DNA from: Deltaproteobacteria bacterium | Lineage (GTDB): Bacteria; Myxococcota_A; Polyangia; Haliangiales; JADYYK01 | Length of the DNA: 49,613 nucleotides | NCBI GenBank assembly: GCA_020853705.1 | Contig: JADYYK010000101.1 | Span: forward strand, 1 to 49,613 | Reading direction: 5' to 3' | Shown: piece after piece, positions 18,648 to 27,450 of the stretch | Position numbering within the stretch: position 1 is the first letter of the stretch | Layout: each line of letters begins with the position of its first letter | Translations under genes and position numbers: made by a program | Notes under the pieces: generated by a model | Database searches by the model: none | The model's input: only the letters and a program-made list of their open reading frames with translations | What the model was told of the DNA's origin: nothing

Positions 18648-20095
18648 ATGATCGATCGGCGGCTCCAGCCCTCGCTGCGCTTCTCCGGGAATGGCCCGGG
18701 GGCTCTGGCTGGCCCTGGCCCTGGCGACGGCCCGGGCGCCGCGGGCCAGCCCGGCGCGCCCGAGGCCGGCACGCGCGGTCGTCTGCTGGCGCGCGGCGAG
18801 GCCGTGACCCTCGATCTCGAGGGCGACCCGGTGCCCGCCTTTCGCGGCGAGACCGTCGCGGTCGCCCTGTTCGCCTCCGGCGCGCGCGCGCTGTCGCGCA
18901 GCCTGAAGTACCACCGGCCGCGCAGCTTCTTCTGCCTGGCCGGCCACTGCGGCGCCTGCCTGATGCGCATCGACGGTCGCCCCAACGTCAAGGCGTGCCA
19001 GACGCCGTGCTCCGACGGCCTGCGCGTGGCCAGCCAGAACGCCTGGCCCAGCGCCGAGCACGACGCCTTCGGGGTGGTCGACTGGCTGTTCCCGCGCGGC
19101 ATGGACCACCACCACATGTTCACCGGCTCGCGCGCCATGAACGCGGTGCTGCGCAAGGTCACGCGCCAGATGTCGGGCCTGGGACGGCTGCCCGATCCGC
19201 GGCCTGGCAATGTCCGCCCCGAGACGCCGCCGCTGCGCCGCCTGGCCGGCGCCAGCGCGCCCGACGTGCTGGTGGTCGGCGCCGGCCCCGCGGGCCTCGC
19301 CGCCGCCACTGCGGCCGCGCGCGCCGGCGCTCGCGTGCTGGGCATCGACGACGGTGCCGTGCCCGGGGGCAGCCTGCTGGCCGACCCCGGCCACGGCCTG
19401 GCCGCGGCGGCGTCCTCGGTGCGCGAGGCCCGGGCCGCCGGCGCCGAGGTCCGCGCCGCGTCGCCCATGATCGGCTACTTCCCCGAAGACGGCGGCGGCC
19501 TGGCCGCCATCCGCACGCCCGACGCGCTGTGGCTGGTGCAGCCGCGCACGACCATCTACGCCACCGGCGGCTACGACCAGAACGCCCTGTTCGAGGACAA
19601 CGATCGCCCTGGCGTCATCTCGGGCCGCGCCGCCGGTCGCCTGCTGGTGCGCTTCGGTGTGCGCCCCGCGCGCCGCGCCGTGGTCGCCGGGGACGCGCCC
19701 TACGCCGCCGCCCTCGCCGCCGAGCTGGCCGCCGCCGGCATCACGGTGACGCGCACTCCGCGGGTGCAGCGCGCGCACGGCCGGGCCTGGGTCAGCGCCG
19801 CCACCCTGGCCGACGGCAGCCGCGTCACCTGCGACCTCATCGCGGTGTGCGAGACCCCCGCGCCGGCGTCCGAGCCGGCACGCCAGCACGGCTGCGCGGT
19901 CACCCTGCAGCCCGCGCGCGGCGGCTTCTGCATCGACACCGACGCCGCCGGCCTGACCAGCCTGCCCGGCGTGTTCGCGTGCGGCGACGTCACCGGCTAC
20001 CAGGGCCCCGACGCCGCCGCCCTCGACGGCGCCCGGGTCGGCGCCGCCGCGGCGGCCGCTGCCAGCGCCGCCCGCGCGCGCGAGGCCGCTACACC

Positions 20096-20099
<4 letters not shown>
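18648..20099 (+). CDS. sarcosine/proline-oxidase-like alpha subunit: [2Fe-2S] domain fused to FAD/NAD domain
   Basis: 483 residues from ATG 18648. After a Gly/Pro-rich leader, a Fer2_4 domain spans about 45-180, with ligand cysteines C96, C101, C104 and C117 in [13 protein letters not shown]...KAC, so the cluster site looks intact. A dinucleotide-binding fold begins at [15 protein letters not shown] (G211, G213, G216) and ends with [21 protein letters not shown]. This is the arrangement of HcnA+HcnB, octopine-oxidase A or dye-linked proline dehydrogenase subunits. The partner genes follow with 4- and 1-base overlaps. The substrate is probably a secondary amine amino acid (sarcosine, proline or hydroxyproline); proC next door favours a proline-type substrate, by inference. 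Confidence 0.85.
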
Positions 20100-20424
<325 letters not shown>

Positions 20425-20425
<1 letters not shown>

Positions 20426-21648
20426 TGGCCCCGCGCGACCCGCCGCCGCCGACCCCGACCGCCACGCCCGGCCCCGCCGAGCAGCCCGCGCTGCCCGCCC
20501 GCGCCGAGACCGTGGTCATCGGCGGCGGTGTCATCGGCCTGGCCATCGCCTGGAACCTGGCCCGCCTGGGCAAGTCCGACATCGTCATCCTGGAGCGCAG
20601 CTACCTGGCCGCGGGCGCCTCCGGCCGCAACGGCGGGGGCATCCGCCAGCAGTGGTCGACCGAGCTCAACATTCGCCTCATGCAAGAGAGCGTGGCCCTG
20701 GTCAAGCGCTTCACCGCCGACCTCGGCATCAACGTCTGGCTGCGCCAGGGCGGCTACCTCTTCCTGGCGCGCACCGACACCGAGCGCGGCTTCCTGGAGC
20801 AGAACGCCGCCCTGCAGCAGCGCTGCGGCGTCGGCACCCGCGTGCTCACGCCGGCCGAGGCCAACGAGATCGTCCCCGAGCTGGACGTCTCCGGCTTCGC
20901 CGCCGCGGCCTACAACCCCAGCGACGGCATCCTGTTCCCGTGGCCCTTCCTGTGGGGCTACGCCGACGGCGCCGTCAAGCTGGGCGCGCGCCTGCACTGC
21001 TTCACCGACGTCACCGCCATCGACCGACCTCCGGCGAACGACGCCGCGGGCGACTTCACGGTGCACACCTCGCGCGGCGCCATCCGCGCCCACCGCGTCA
21101 TCAACGCCGCCGGCGCCTGGTCGCCCGAGATCGCGCGCCTGGTCGGCGTCGAGCTGCCCGACCGCCCGGTGCGCCACGAGATCCTGTCGACCGAGCCGCT
21201 CAAGCCCTTCCTGCGCCCGATGGTCAGCGTGCTGGGCACGGGCCTGTACTTCTCGCAGTCGATGCGCGGCGAGATCGTCGGCGGCGTGTCCATCCATGGC
21301 GACCGCCACACCCTGGCCATGGGCTCGCGCCTCAAGTTCCTGACCACCATGGCGCGCGCGCTGTGCGAGCTGGTGCCGCAGTTCGGCGAGGTCCAGGTGC
21401 TGCGCCAGTGGGCTGGCCCCTACGACGTCACCGTCGACGGTAACCCCATCCTGGGCGAGCCGCCCGGCCTGCCGCGCTTCTATCTTTGCTGCGGCTTCAT
21501 GGGCCACGGTTTCATGATGGCGCCCGTGATCGGCAAGTACTACGGTGAGTGGCTCGCGGGCGGCAAGCCGCACGAGATCTTCGACAAGTGGACCCTGGCG
21601 CGCTTCGCCTCGGGGCAGCTTGCCAAGGAAACCTTCATCATCGGGTGA
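20425..21648 (+). CDS. FAD-dependent amino-acid oxidase, SoxB/DAO-type catalytic subunit
   Basis: 407 residues. After a Pro/Ala-rich N-terminus, the FAD site [21 protein letters not shown] is at 29-49, and the [22 protein letters not shown] block near 57-78 is typical of sarcosine oxidase beta and HcnC/OoxB proteins. The C-terminal [19 protein letters not shown] and [17 protein letters not shown] segments complete the DAO fold. It should hold the amine oxidation site. Cytoplasmic or membrane-associated; no signal peptide is seen. The proC start lies at its stop codon. Confidence 0.9.
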
Positions 21649-21653
21649 ACGAC

Positions 21654-22490
21654 ATGGCGGCAGAGGCAATGCAGCAGACCATCGGCTTTCTCGGCACCGG
21701 CAACATGGCCGAGGCCCTCATCAAGGGGCTGCTCAGGTCGGGCGTGGTGACCGCCGACAAGATCATCGGCTCCGAGCCGCGCGCCGAGCGCTGCGACGAG
21801 ATGCGCAAGGCCTACGGCATCGTGGCCACCCCCGACAACCTCGAGGTCGCGCGCAAGGCCGACATCCTGGTGCTCTCCATCAAGCCCCAGCTGATGAAGA
21901 AGGTCCTCGGCGAGGTCTCCCAGGTGGTCAAGCCCGACGCCCTGGTCATCTCGATCGCGGCCGGCATCCCGCTGGAGGCCATCGAGTCGCGCCTGCACGG
22001 CCGCCGCGTGGTGCGCACGATGCCGAACACGCCCGCGCTGGTCGGCGCCGGCGCCACCGCGCTGGCCGCGGGCATGCACGCGCACGAGGCCGACATGGCC
22101 ATCGCGCGCCGGATCTTCGACGCCATCGGCCTCACCGTGGTGGTCGACGAGCAGCAGCTCGACGCCGTGACCGGCCTGTCGGGCAGCGGCCCGGCCTATG
22201 TCTTCCTCATCATCGAGGCGCTCAGCGACGCCGGCGTCAAGATGGGGCTGTCGCGCTACAACGCCCAGCTGCTGGCCGCGCAGACCGTGCTCGGCTCGGC
22301 CAAGCTGCTGCTCGAGACCGGGCAGCACCCGGGCGCGCTCAAGGACATGGTGACGTCACCAGGCGGCACCGCCATCGCCGGGCTGCACACCCTGGAGGCC
22401 GGCGGCCTGCGCACCACGCTGATGAACGCCGTCGAGGCCGCCACGCGGCGCTCGCAGGAGCTCGGCGCCGCGATGATCAAGGGCGCCTGA
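21654..22490 (+). CDS. proC: pyrroline-5-carboxylate reductase
   Basis: 278 residues from ATG 21654. The enzyme makes L-proline from pyrroline-5-carboxylate with NAD(P)H. The Rossmann motif IGFLGTGNMAEALIKGLL is at the N-terminus, RTMPNTPALVGAGATAL near 120 and the C-terminal signature with DMVTSPGGTAIAGLHTLE near 225-242. The start is ambiguous: GTG 21645 would overlap the upstream stop as GTGA, and ATG 21669 aligns with family starts; neither has a good ribosome site. Translational coupling to the flavoenzyme genes puts proline synthesis and a probable amine oxidase in one operon. Confidence 0.95.
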   Translation: MAAEAMQQTIGFLGTGNMAEALIKGLLRSGVVTADKIIGSEPRAERCDEMRKAYGIVATPDNLEVARKADILVLSIKPQLMKKVLGEVSQVVKPDALVISIAAGIPLEAIESRLHGRRVVRTMPNTPALVGAGATALAAGMHAHEADMAIARRIFDAIGLTVVVDEQQLDAVTGLSGSGPAYVFLIIEALSDAGVKMGLSRYNAQLLAAQTVLGSAKLLLETGQHPGALKDMVTSPGGTAIAGLHTLEAGGLRTTLMNAVEAATRRSQELGAAMIKGA

Positions 22491-22509
22491 GCGCCCGCCG
22501 CTCGCCACC

Positions 22510-23577
22510 TCAGAACGCGACCCCGATCCGCGCCCCGCCCGCCAGCCCACCCACACGCTCGTCGCGCGCCTGGTAGCCCACGTTGGCCGCGAAGGTCATG
22601 TCCTTGCCCAGCGGGATCTCCAGCTCGTAGCGCAGGCTGAGGCCGCCGTCGCCATCGGGCGCCGGGAACGTGGTCACGCCCACCGTGGTCGACATGCGCA
22701 CGTAGGGCACGGTGTCCCAGCTCAGCGTGACCCAGCCGTTCTGCCCCACGCCGCCGACCACCTCGGCGCCCAGCTGCACATAGGTGGCGTCATCGGCGCC
22801 GATCTGCAGCGCCGCGCGCGCGCCGCCGTTGAACCCGGTCTCGGTCGCGCCCGCCAGCACGCGGCCGTCGAAGAACAGGTTGCGCGTGGCGTTGAAGCGC
22901 ACCTCGGCGAAGCCATAGTCGAGGCCGGTGTCGCGACCTGGCTCGGGATCGCTGGTGTCGTTCAGGGTCTGCCCGCGCATGCGCCCGTAGCCCAGCCGGA
23001 TGTGCTGCACGATCGGCGTCAGCAGCCGGTAGGTGAAGTCGGCCTCGAGGCGGGTGTACAGGTCGTCCTGCTTGGCCTCGCCGGCCACGCGCCGGCGCGC
23101 GCCGAACACCACGTACTCGGCCGCCAGCTGCAGCCGCGAGCGCCGTCCGCCGACGCGCCCGAGCGCCTCGCGCAGCCGCGCCGCCTCGGCCGAGGTGCGC
23201 ACCACCACCGGGTGCGGGTGGCCCTCCGACGCGAAGTGCCAGGCCTCGCCGCCCTCGCCCACGCTGGCGATGCCGTACTCCAGCCCCGGCGGCGCCACCG
23301 CGGTGCCCGGCACCACGGCCAGGTAGCGCCCCTCGGCCTCGCGCGCGAAGGCGACCGACGAGAACTCGGGCTGCCCGGTGATGCGATAGCGCAGCTCGAT
23401 GCGGGTGGCGCGGAAGGCGTCGGTGACGTCGGCCTCCACGCGCAGCGGCGCGCCGGCCTCGGCCACCGCGATGGGGGTGTGCAGCACGCGCACCCGGCCG
23501 CCCGGCGCCGCGCTCGCGACCTCGGCGCGCGCCACCAGCGCCAGCACCAGCACGAACCCGCCCAGCTTCATCTTCAT
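22510..23577 (-). CDS. outer-membrane beta-barrel protein (first of a paralogous pair)
   Basis: 355 residues from ATG 23577, supported by a GAGGA site 5 bases upstream. Signal peptide KMKLGGFVLVLALVARAEVASA. An Ig-like domain occupies about 25-110 (RIELRYRITGQPEFSSVAF). Alternating amphipathic strands follow to a terminal Phe (ARIGVAF), the usual barrel assembly signal. Motif LQIGADDATYVQLGAEVVGGVG is shared with the upstream gene. The ribosome site lies inside the end of that gene, so the two are coupled. Function unknown. Confidence 0.78.
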   Translation of the reverse strand: MKMKLGGFVLVLALVARAEVASAAPGGRVRVLHTPIAVAEAGAPLRVEADVTDAFRATRIELRYRITGQPEFSSVAFAREAEGRYLAVVPGTAVAPPGLEYGIASVGEGGEAWHFASEGHPHPVVVRTSAEAARLREALGRVGGRRSRLQLAAEYVVFGARRRVAGEAKQDDLYTRLEADFTYRLLTPIVQHIRLGYGRMRGQTLNDTSDPEPGRDTGLDYGFAEVRFNATRNLFFDGRVLAGATETGFNGGARAALQIGADDATYVQLGAEVVGGVGQNGWVTLSWDTVPYVRMSTTVGVTTFPAPDGDGGLSLRYELEIPLGKDMTFAANVGYQARDERVGGLAGGARIGVAF

Positions 23578-23585
23578 GGCCGTCC

Positions 23586-25208
23586 TCACCATGCGAACAC
23601 CGCCGCGAGCCCGGCGCCGAAGCCGGAGTGATGGATGGTGCGCGCCGAGTACGACACCCGCACCGTGGGCTGCACCGGCCCGAAGTGGCGCGAGCCGATG
23701 TCCATCAGCAGGCGCACCCCGAGATCGCTGCCCGCGGGCTCGTCGGCGACCTCGACCGCGGCCATCATGGGCACCTTGCGCAGCGGCTCGAAGTTGAGGC
23801 CGAGCTCGAGGTGGCGCCCCATCTCGTGCGCCAGCTCGCCGCCGATGACCAGGTTGGTGGCGTCCTCGGCGCCGATGCGCAGCTTGGAGGCGATGCCCCC
23901 GCCGAGGCCATCCGGCGTCAGCCCGACGATGACCCGCGTCATGCTCGACAGCCGCGAGGTCAGGCGAAACTCCAGCTCGGTGTACGCATAGTTGAAGCCC
24001 AGCGCGCGACAGTCGCCGCTGGCGCGACAGGCGACCTCGTCGGCGTCGATCTGCTCGGTCGGCCCGCCGTCCCCGCGAAACACGCCGGCGCCCATGCGCA
24101 GCGCCTGCAGCATGCCTGGCCAGCGATACGCGAAGTCGGCCTCGGCGGCCCAGTACCAGTCGTTGCCCTCACCACGGTTGAAGTCGACATACTCGGCGCG
24201 CGTGTTGACACGCGACCGATCGCGCCGCGTCGGCCGCGACGCCACCAGCCCATCGACCGACAGCTGCACCGGATCGTCGGGCTGCCCGACCGCCAGCGCA
24301 GTGCCGCCGCCGCGCGCCAGCTCGACGAAGTACTCGACCCCGCCCGGCTGCACCGCCTCCGCGGGCAGGGTGCCACGCAGGTAGGCGTCGCCATCACGTG
24401 ACAGCTCGATGCGGCGATAGGTCGCGGCGCCGGCGCGCCGGTAGTGCACCCAGGCCGCGTCGATGGGCCCGACCTCGGGCTCCAGCGCGAAGGCCAGCTC
24501 GAGCTCGTGCTCGGGCGGCGCCGGGCTGGGCGGCCGGTGCAGCACGCCGCCGATGGGCGCCTCCCTGCCGCTGGCGGCGACCTCACGGGCCTCCAGCGCA
24601 TCGAGCGCGTCCAGCTCGGCCAGCACGGCCTCGCGATAGCGCGCCTGCGGATGGCTCTCGAGGTAGGCCTGCCAGATCCCGCGCCGCACCCGGGGTGGCT
24701 GCCCCAGGGTGCGCCCCCAGGCGTCGACCACGGCCAGCGTCTCGGGATCCTCGACCACCGGCTCGGGCGACGCCGAGGGCGACGGCTGCGGCCCGCCCGA
24801 CGGCGACGGCCCGGGCGACGCCAGCGGCGACGGCGACGGCCGCGGCGTCACCCTGGGCGGCACCGGCTCGGGCCGCACCAGGATCACGACATCGCCGACC
24901 GCCAGCTCCTTCAGCGTCTCGGCCGAGACCCGCCCCATGCTCATGGCCGGCTCGACCTGCAGCAGCGTCACCTCACCGGTGGGGAAGCGGTCCTTGATCT
25001 TCTTCTTGCTGACCGGGTGGGTGACCACGATGGTCCGGTAGTGCACCACGCGGTCCCCGGGCCTGACCGTGGCGCCCCCGAGGTCGACGAACACCTCGTT
25101 GCCCTCGATGCGCAGCACCACCCCCTGCGGCGGCGCTGCCTGCGCGACCCCGGTCCCGACCAGCCCCAGCAGGCCGACCAGCATGGCCGCTCGTCCGATG
25201 CGTCTCAT
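23586..25208 (-). CDS. outer-membrane beta-barrel protein with N-terminal soluble domain (second of the pair)
   Basis: 540 residues from ATG 25208, chosen for the signal peptide RRIGRAAMLVGLLGLVGTGVAQA; the frame opens at 25298. A small beta domain (about 27-110, VVLRIEGNEVFVDLGGATVRPGDRV) resembles FlgT/CsgG-associated modules. A Pro/Ser-rich linker follows, then a helical segment, an Ig-like domain (WVHYRRAGAATYRRIEL) and a barrel ending in Trp. LRIGAEDATNLVIGGELAHEMG is homologous to the downstream protein, and the Ig regions also align by eye. No ribosome site or clear promoter is seen in the 129 bases upstream. Confidence 0.75.
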   Translation of the reverse strand: MRRIGRAAMLVGLLGLVGTGVAQAAPPQGVVLRIEGNEVFVDLGGATVRPGDRVVHYRTIVVTHPVSKKKIKDRFPTGEVTLLQVEPAMSMGRVSAETLKELAVGDVVILVRPEPVPPRVTPRPSPSPLASPGPSPSGGPQPSPSASPEPVVEDPETLAVVDAWGRTLGQPPRVRRGIWQAYLESHPQARYREAVLAELDALDALEAREVAASGREAPIGGVLHRPPSPAPPEHELELAFALEPEVGPIDAAWVHYRRAGAATYRRIELSRDGDAYLRGTLPAEAVQPGGVEYFVELARGGGTALAVGQPDDPVQLSVDGLVASRPTRRDRSRVNTRAEYVDFNRGEGNDWYWAAEADFAYRWPGMLQALRMGAGVFRGDGGPTEQIDADEVACRASGDCRALGFNYAYTELEFRLTSRLSSMTRVIVGLTPDGLGGGIASKLRIGAEDATNLVIGGELAHEMGRHLELGLNFEPLRKVPMMAAVEVADEPAGSDLGVRLLMDIGSRHFGPVQPTVRVSYSARTIHHSGFGAGLAAVFAW

Positions 25209-25337
25209 CGCCCGCCACGCACTGCAACCGCCGCGCCCGCCTGGATCTGCATGATCCCTCGTGAGGCGCCCGCCGCGCCCGGTGAATAGCTGTCGCATAT
25301 CAACACCTGGGCGCGGGTTGTGGTCAATGTCTGCCCG

Positions 25338-25973
25338 TCAGCGCCCGACCTCGATGGTCTCCGCATAGTACTTGCCCTCGGCCCCGGCCAGCCGCCGCGG
25401 CGTCGCACACACGGTGCCCGCCGCGCAGCCGTCGACGCGCTCGATCTCGAACTCGATGATGCCGGCCGCGACCAGCTTCTCGATCGCCGCCCGCACCGGC
25501 AGCCCCACCAGCTGCGGCATCACCGTGGCCGCGTCCGACACCGGCCCGTCGATCAGGATGGTCGCACCCAGCCGGGTGTTCAGCCCCTCGGGCCCGCCGC
25601 CCTGCAGCCGCATGCCTCGCGGCACCTCCTCCTCGCCGCTGATCTTGAAGGCGACGTCGCCACGATGGCCCTTGGCCACCAGCAGGTCCCAGATCTGGAC
25701 CTGGCTCAGCCCTTCGATCGACAGCGGCCCGGTGAACGCGTCATCCGCCGCCCGCGCCCCCGCCTGCGCCCCCGTGGGCGGCCCCGAGCGCGGCGCCCCG
25801 CCTGCCCCGCCCGGCTGCGTCCCCATCACCACCGGCGCCCCACCGCCGCCGCCTGGCATGGTCGACTCCGTCTTCGTCCCCACCTTGCACCCCGCCAGCC
25901 CCAGCGCCCCCAGCAGCCCCGCCGCCCCCAGCACCACCAGCGCCCAGTCCGAACCCAGCTTCGCAGTCTTCAT
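25338..25973 (-). CDS. lipoprotein with PASTA-like segment
   Basis: 211 residues from ATG 25973, with an AGGAGG site 6 bases upstream, one of the strongest in the window. Lipobox LAGC after a long hydrophobic signal. A Gly/Pro-rich linker follows. Near residues 155-185, MPQLVGLPVRAAIEKLVAAGI fits the PASTA consensus (P-LVG-x-x-x-x-A-x-x-x-L). Two Cys near the end (DGCAAGTVC) may form a disulfide. Possibly a cell-wall-sensing or surface protein; no enzymatic motif. Confidence 0.68.
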   Translation of the reverse strand: MKTAKLGSDWALVVLGAAGLLGALGLAGCKVGTKTESTMPGGGGGAPVVMGTQPGGAGGAPRSGPPTGAQAGARAADDAFTGPLSIEGLSQVQIWDLLVAKGHRGDVAFKISGEEEVPRGMRLQGGGPEGLNTRLGATILIDGPVSDAATVMPQLVGLPVRAAIEKLVAAGIIEFEIERVDGCAAGTVCATPRRLAGAEGKYYAETIEVGR

Positions 25974-26063
25974 GACGAACCTCCTGCCAGCGTCATCGGA
26001 GGCGCGCGCCGGTTGTTGCTGACTGGCGGTCGCTTTCTTTGTCGCTGCTGGTCAGGCGGTTTC

Positions 26064-26093
26064 TTGCCCCCGTCCCCGATCCACACCTACACT
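26064..26093 (+). promoter_or_regulatory. candidate promoter of the PilZ gene
   Basis: TTGCCC (26064-26069), 18-base spacer, TACACT (26088-26093), then 7 bases to the ATG at 26101. No Shine-Dalgarno; probably leaderless. Confidence 0.5.
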
Positions 26094-26100
26094 TGACCAC

Positions 26101-26532
26101 ATGCGCGATCCCTATGCCTTCATGGACGCCCGCCGCCTGGCCCCACGGATCGACGTCGAGGCCATCTGCACCGAGCTTTTGCCCCACGAGGAGCGCCCCA
26201 CCCTGGCCCTCGATCTGTCGCACTCGGGCGTGCGCATCGAGCGCCCCTTCACCGGCGGCCCGACCCCGCGCGATCTCCAGCTCGAGCTCGAGCTACCCGA
26301 GATCGACGAGATCCTCTGGGCCCGCGGCGAGGTCTGCTTCGATCAGGTCCGGCGCGGCGCCGCCCCCGGCACGCTGATGCGCACCACCGGCATCCGCCTG
26401 GCCGCCGCCGCCGCACGCGATCTCCGCCTGCTGCGCGACTTCATCTTCGAACGTCGCCGCGCCGCCGCCCAGGCCGAGCGCGCCGAGTCGAACTTCGCGA
26501 TGTCGATGGCAAGCTGCTACCTGCGCGGCTAG
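26101..26532 (+). CDS. PilZ-like domain protein
   Basis: 143 residues. The core reads as a PilZ-like beta barrel: LALDLSHSGVRIERPF near 39-54 matches the D/NxSxxG box, followed by LELELPEIDEILWARGEVCF. The canonical RxxxR upstream c-di-GMP motif is not clear (RRLAPR at 11-16 is the nearest), so nucleotide binding is uncertain. A helical, Arg/Ala-rich tail ends the protein. Probable leaderless transcript; the GNAT gene follows after 12 bases. Confidence 0.7.
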   Translation: MRDPYAFMDARRLAPRIDVEAICTELLPHEERPTLALDLSHSGVRIERPFTGGPTPRDLQLELELPEIDEILWARGEVCFDQVRRGAAPGTLMRTTGIRLAAAAARDLRLLRDFIFERRRAAAQAERAESNFAMSMASCYLRG

Positions 26533-26544
26533 CGGAGCCGCCAG

Positions 26545-27081
26545 GTGGCGACCCCGTCCCTCGCGACACCGCGGCTGCTGCTGCGCTCGCTGACCCTCGA
26601 GCACCTGCCGTCGCTGGTGTGCTGGGAGGCCGACGCCGAGCTGCGCCACCTGAACGACGAGGACCCCGATCCGGCACCGGCGCACGAGGTGGAGGCCATC
26701 GTCCGCGGCTGGCTGGCGCCGGGACGTGTTGACCTGCTTCCCTTCGCCATCCACCTGCGCAGCGACGACCGCTGCGTCGGTTGGTGCATGCTGGCCGCGA
26801 TCGACCCCGCGGCCGGCGAGTGTCGCATCGGGTTCACCCTCGGGGAGCGGGAGCTGTGGGGAAGCGGCCTGGGGCGCGAGGTCCTCTCGGCCCTTCTCGA
26901 CCACGCCTTCCAGAACCTCGGCCTTTGGCGGGTGCTCGGCGAGGTTCACGCCTTCAACCTGCGTTCACGCCGCCTGCTCGAGCGCGCCGGTTTCCAGCTC
27001 ATCCACACCGAGCCCGGCGCCATCCGACGCGGCAACCATCTCCACGACGAGCTGGTGTTTTCGCTGCAACGCCCCGCCTAG
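26545..27081 (+). CDS. GNAT acetyltransferase, RimJ/RimL-like
   Basis: 178 residues from GTG 26545, with GGAG 7 bases upstream. TPRLLLRSLTLEHLPSLVCW is the typical start of RimL-type GNATs; GIGFTLGERELWGSGLGREVLSALLDHAF spans motif A (Q/R-x-x-G-x-G/A like GSGLGRE) near 98-125, and VHAFNLRSRRLLERAGFQ gives motif B. Substrate unknown (ribosomal protein N-terminus, small molecule or antibiotic are options). A GC hairpin lies 35 bases after the stop. Confidence 0.88.
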   Translation: MATPSLATPRLLLRSLTLEHLPSLVCWEADAELRHLNDEDPDPAPAHEVEAIVRGWLAPGRVDLLPFAIHLRSDDRCVGWCMLAAIDPAAGECRIGFTLGERELWGSGLGREVLSALLDHAFQNLGLWRVLGEVHAFNLRSRRLLERAGFQLIHTEPGAIRRGNHLHDELVFSLQRPA

Positions 27082-27115
27082 CCGCCAGCCGACCCTTGGG
27101 CCAGCCCCCCTGACC

Positions 27116-27133
27116 TCCCGGCTTTCGCCGGGA
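27116..27133 (+). terminator. hairpin after the GNAT gene
   Basis: TCCCGGC and GCCGGGA form a 7-bp stem with a TTTC loop. No T-run follows, so termination may be weak or need Rho. Confidence 0.45.
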
Positions 27134-27243
27134 TCTCCAAGTCTTGCACCTCACCACGATTTTCAACGCGAAACACACAACAACGGCGCACTCCCTTCGA
27201 AGACCTCCTCGTCAGCGCCAACGACGAAACGAGGAGAGTCATC

Positions 27244-27450
27244 ATGCGCGATCGGGGAGACGAGAAGCAGGAGCAGCAGACGAGACCCGAGCAGCACGAA
27301 GTTCCAGCCGGGACTGGGCCGGTCAACCTGTCTGCCGGCTTTGGCTGGCGGCCTCGCACCGCCTACACCGAGTCCCGCGGGGTGTACCTCGGCTTCGGCG
27401 CCGACTTCGGGGCCGATGACCTGGATCCAGCGGCGGTGCCCCGTGGCTAA
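27244..27450 (+). CDS. small unrecognised protein
   Basis: 68 residues with a GAGGAG site about 9 bases before the ATG. The N-terminus is charged and Gln-rich (DRGDEKQEQQTRPEQ), probably disordered; the second half (LSAGFGWRPRTAYTESRGVYLGFGADFGADDL) is Gly/aromatic-rich. No family recognised. It overlaps the next gene by 8 bases, so both are made together; it may be a chaperone, adaptor or small structural partner of the 605-residue protein. The 162 bases before it hold only the GNAT hairpin and no clear promoter. Confidence 0.6.
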   Translation: MRDRGDEKQEQQTRPEQHEVPAGTGPVNLSAGFGWRPRTAYTESRGVYLGFGADFGADDLDPAAVPRG

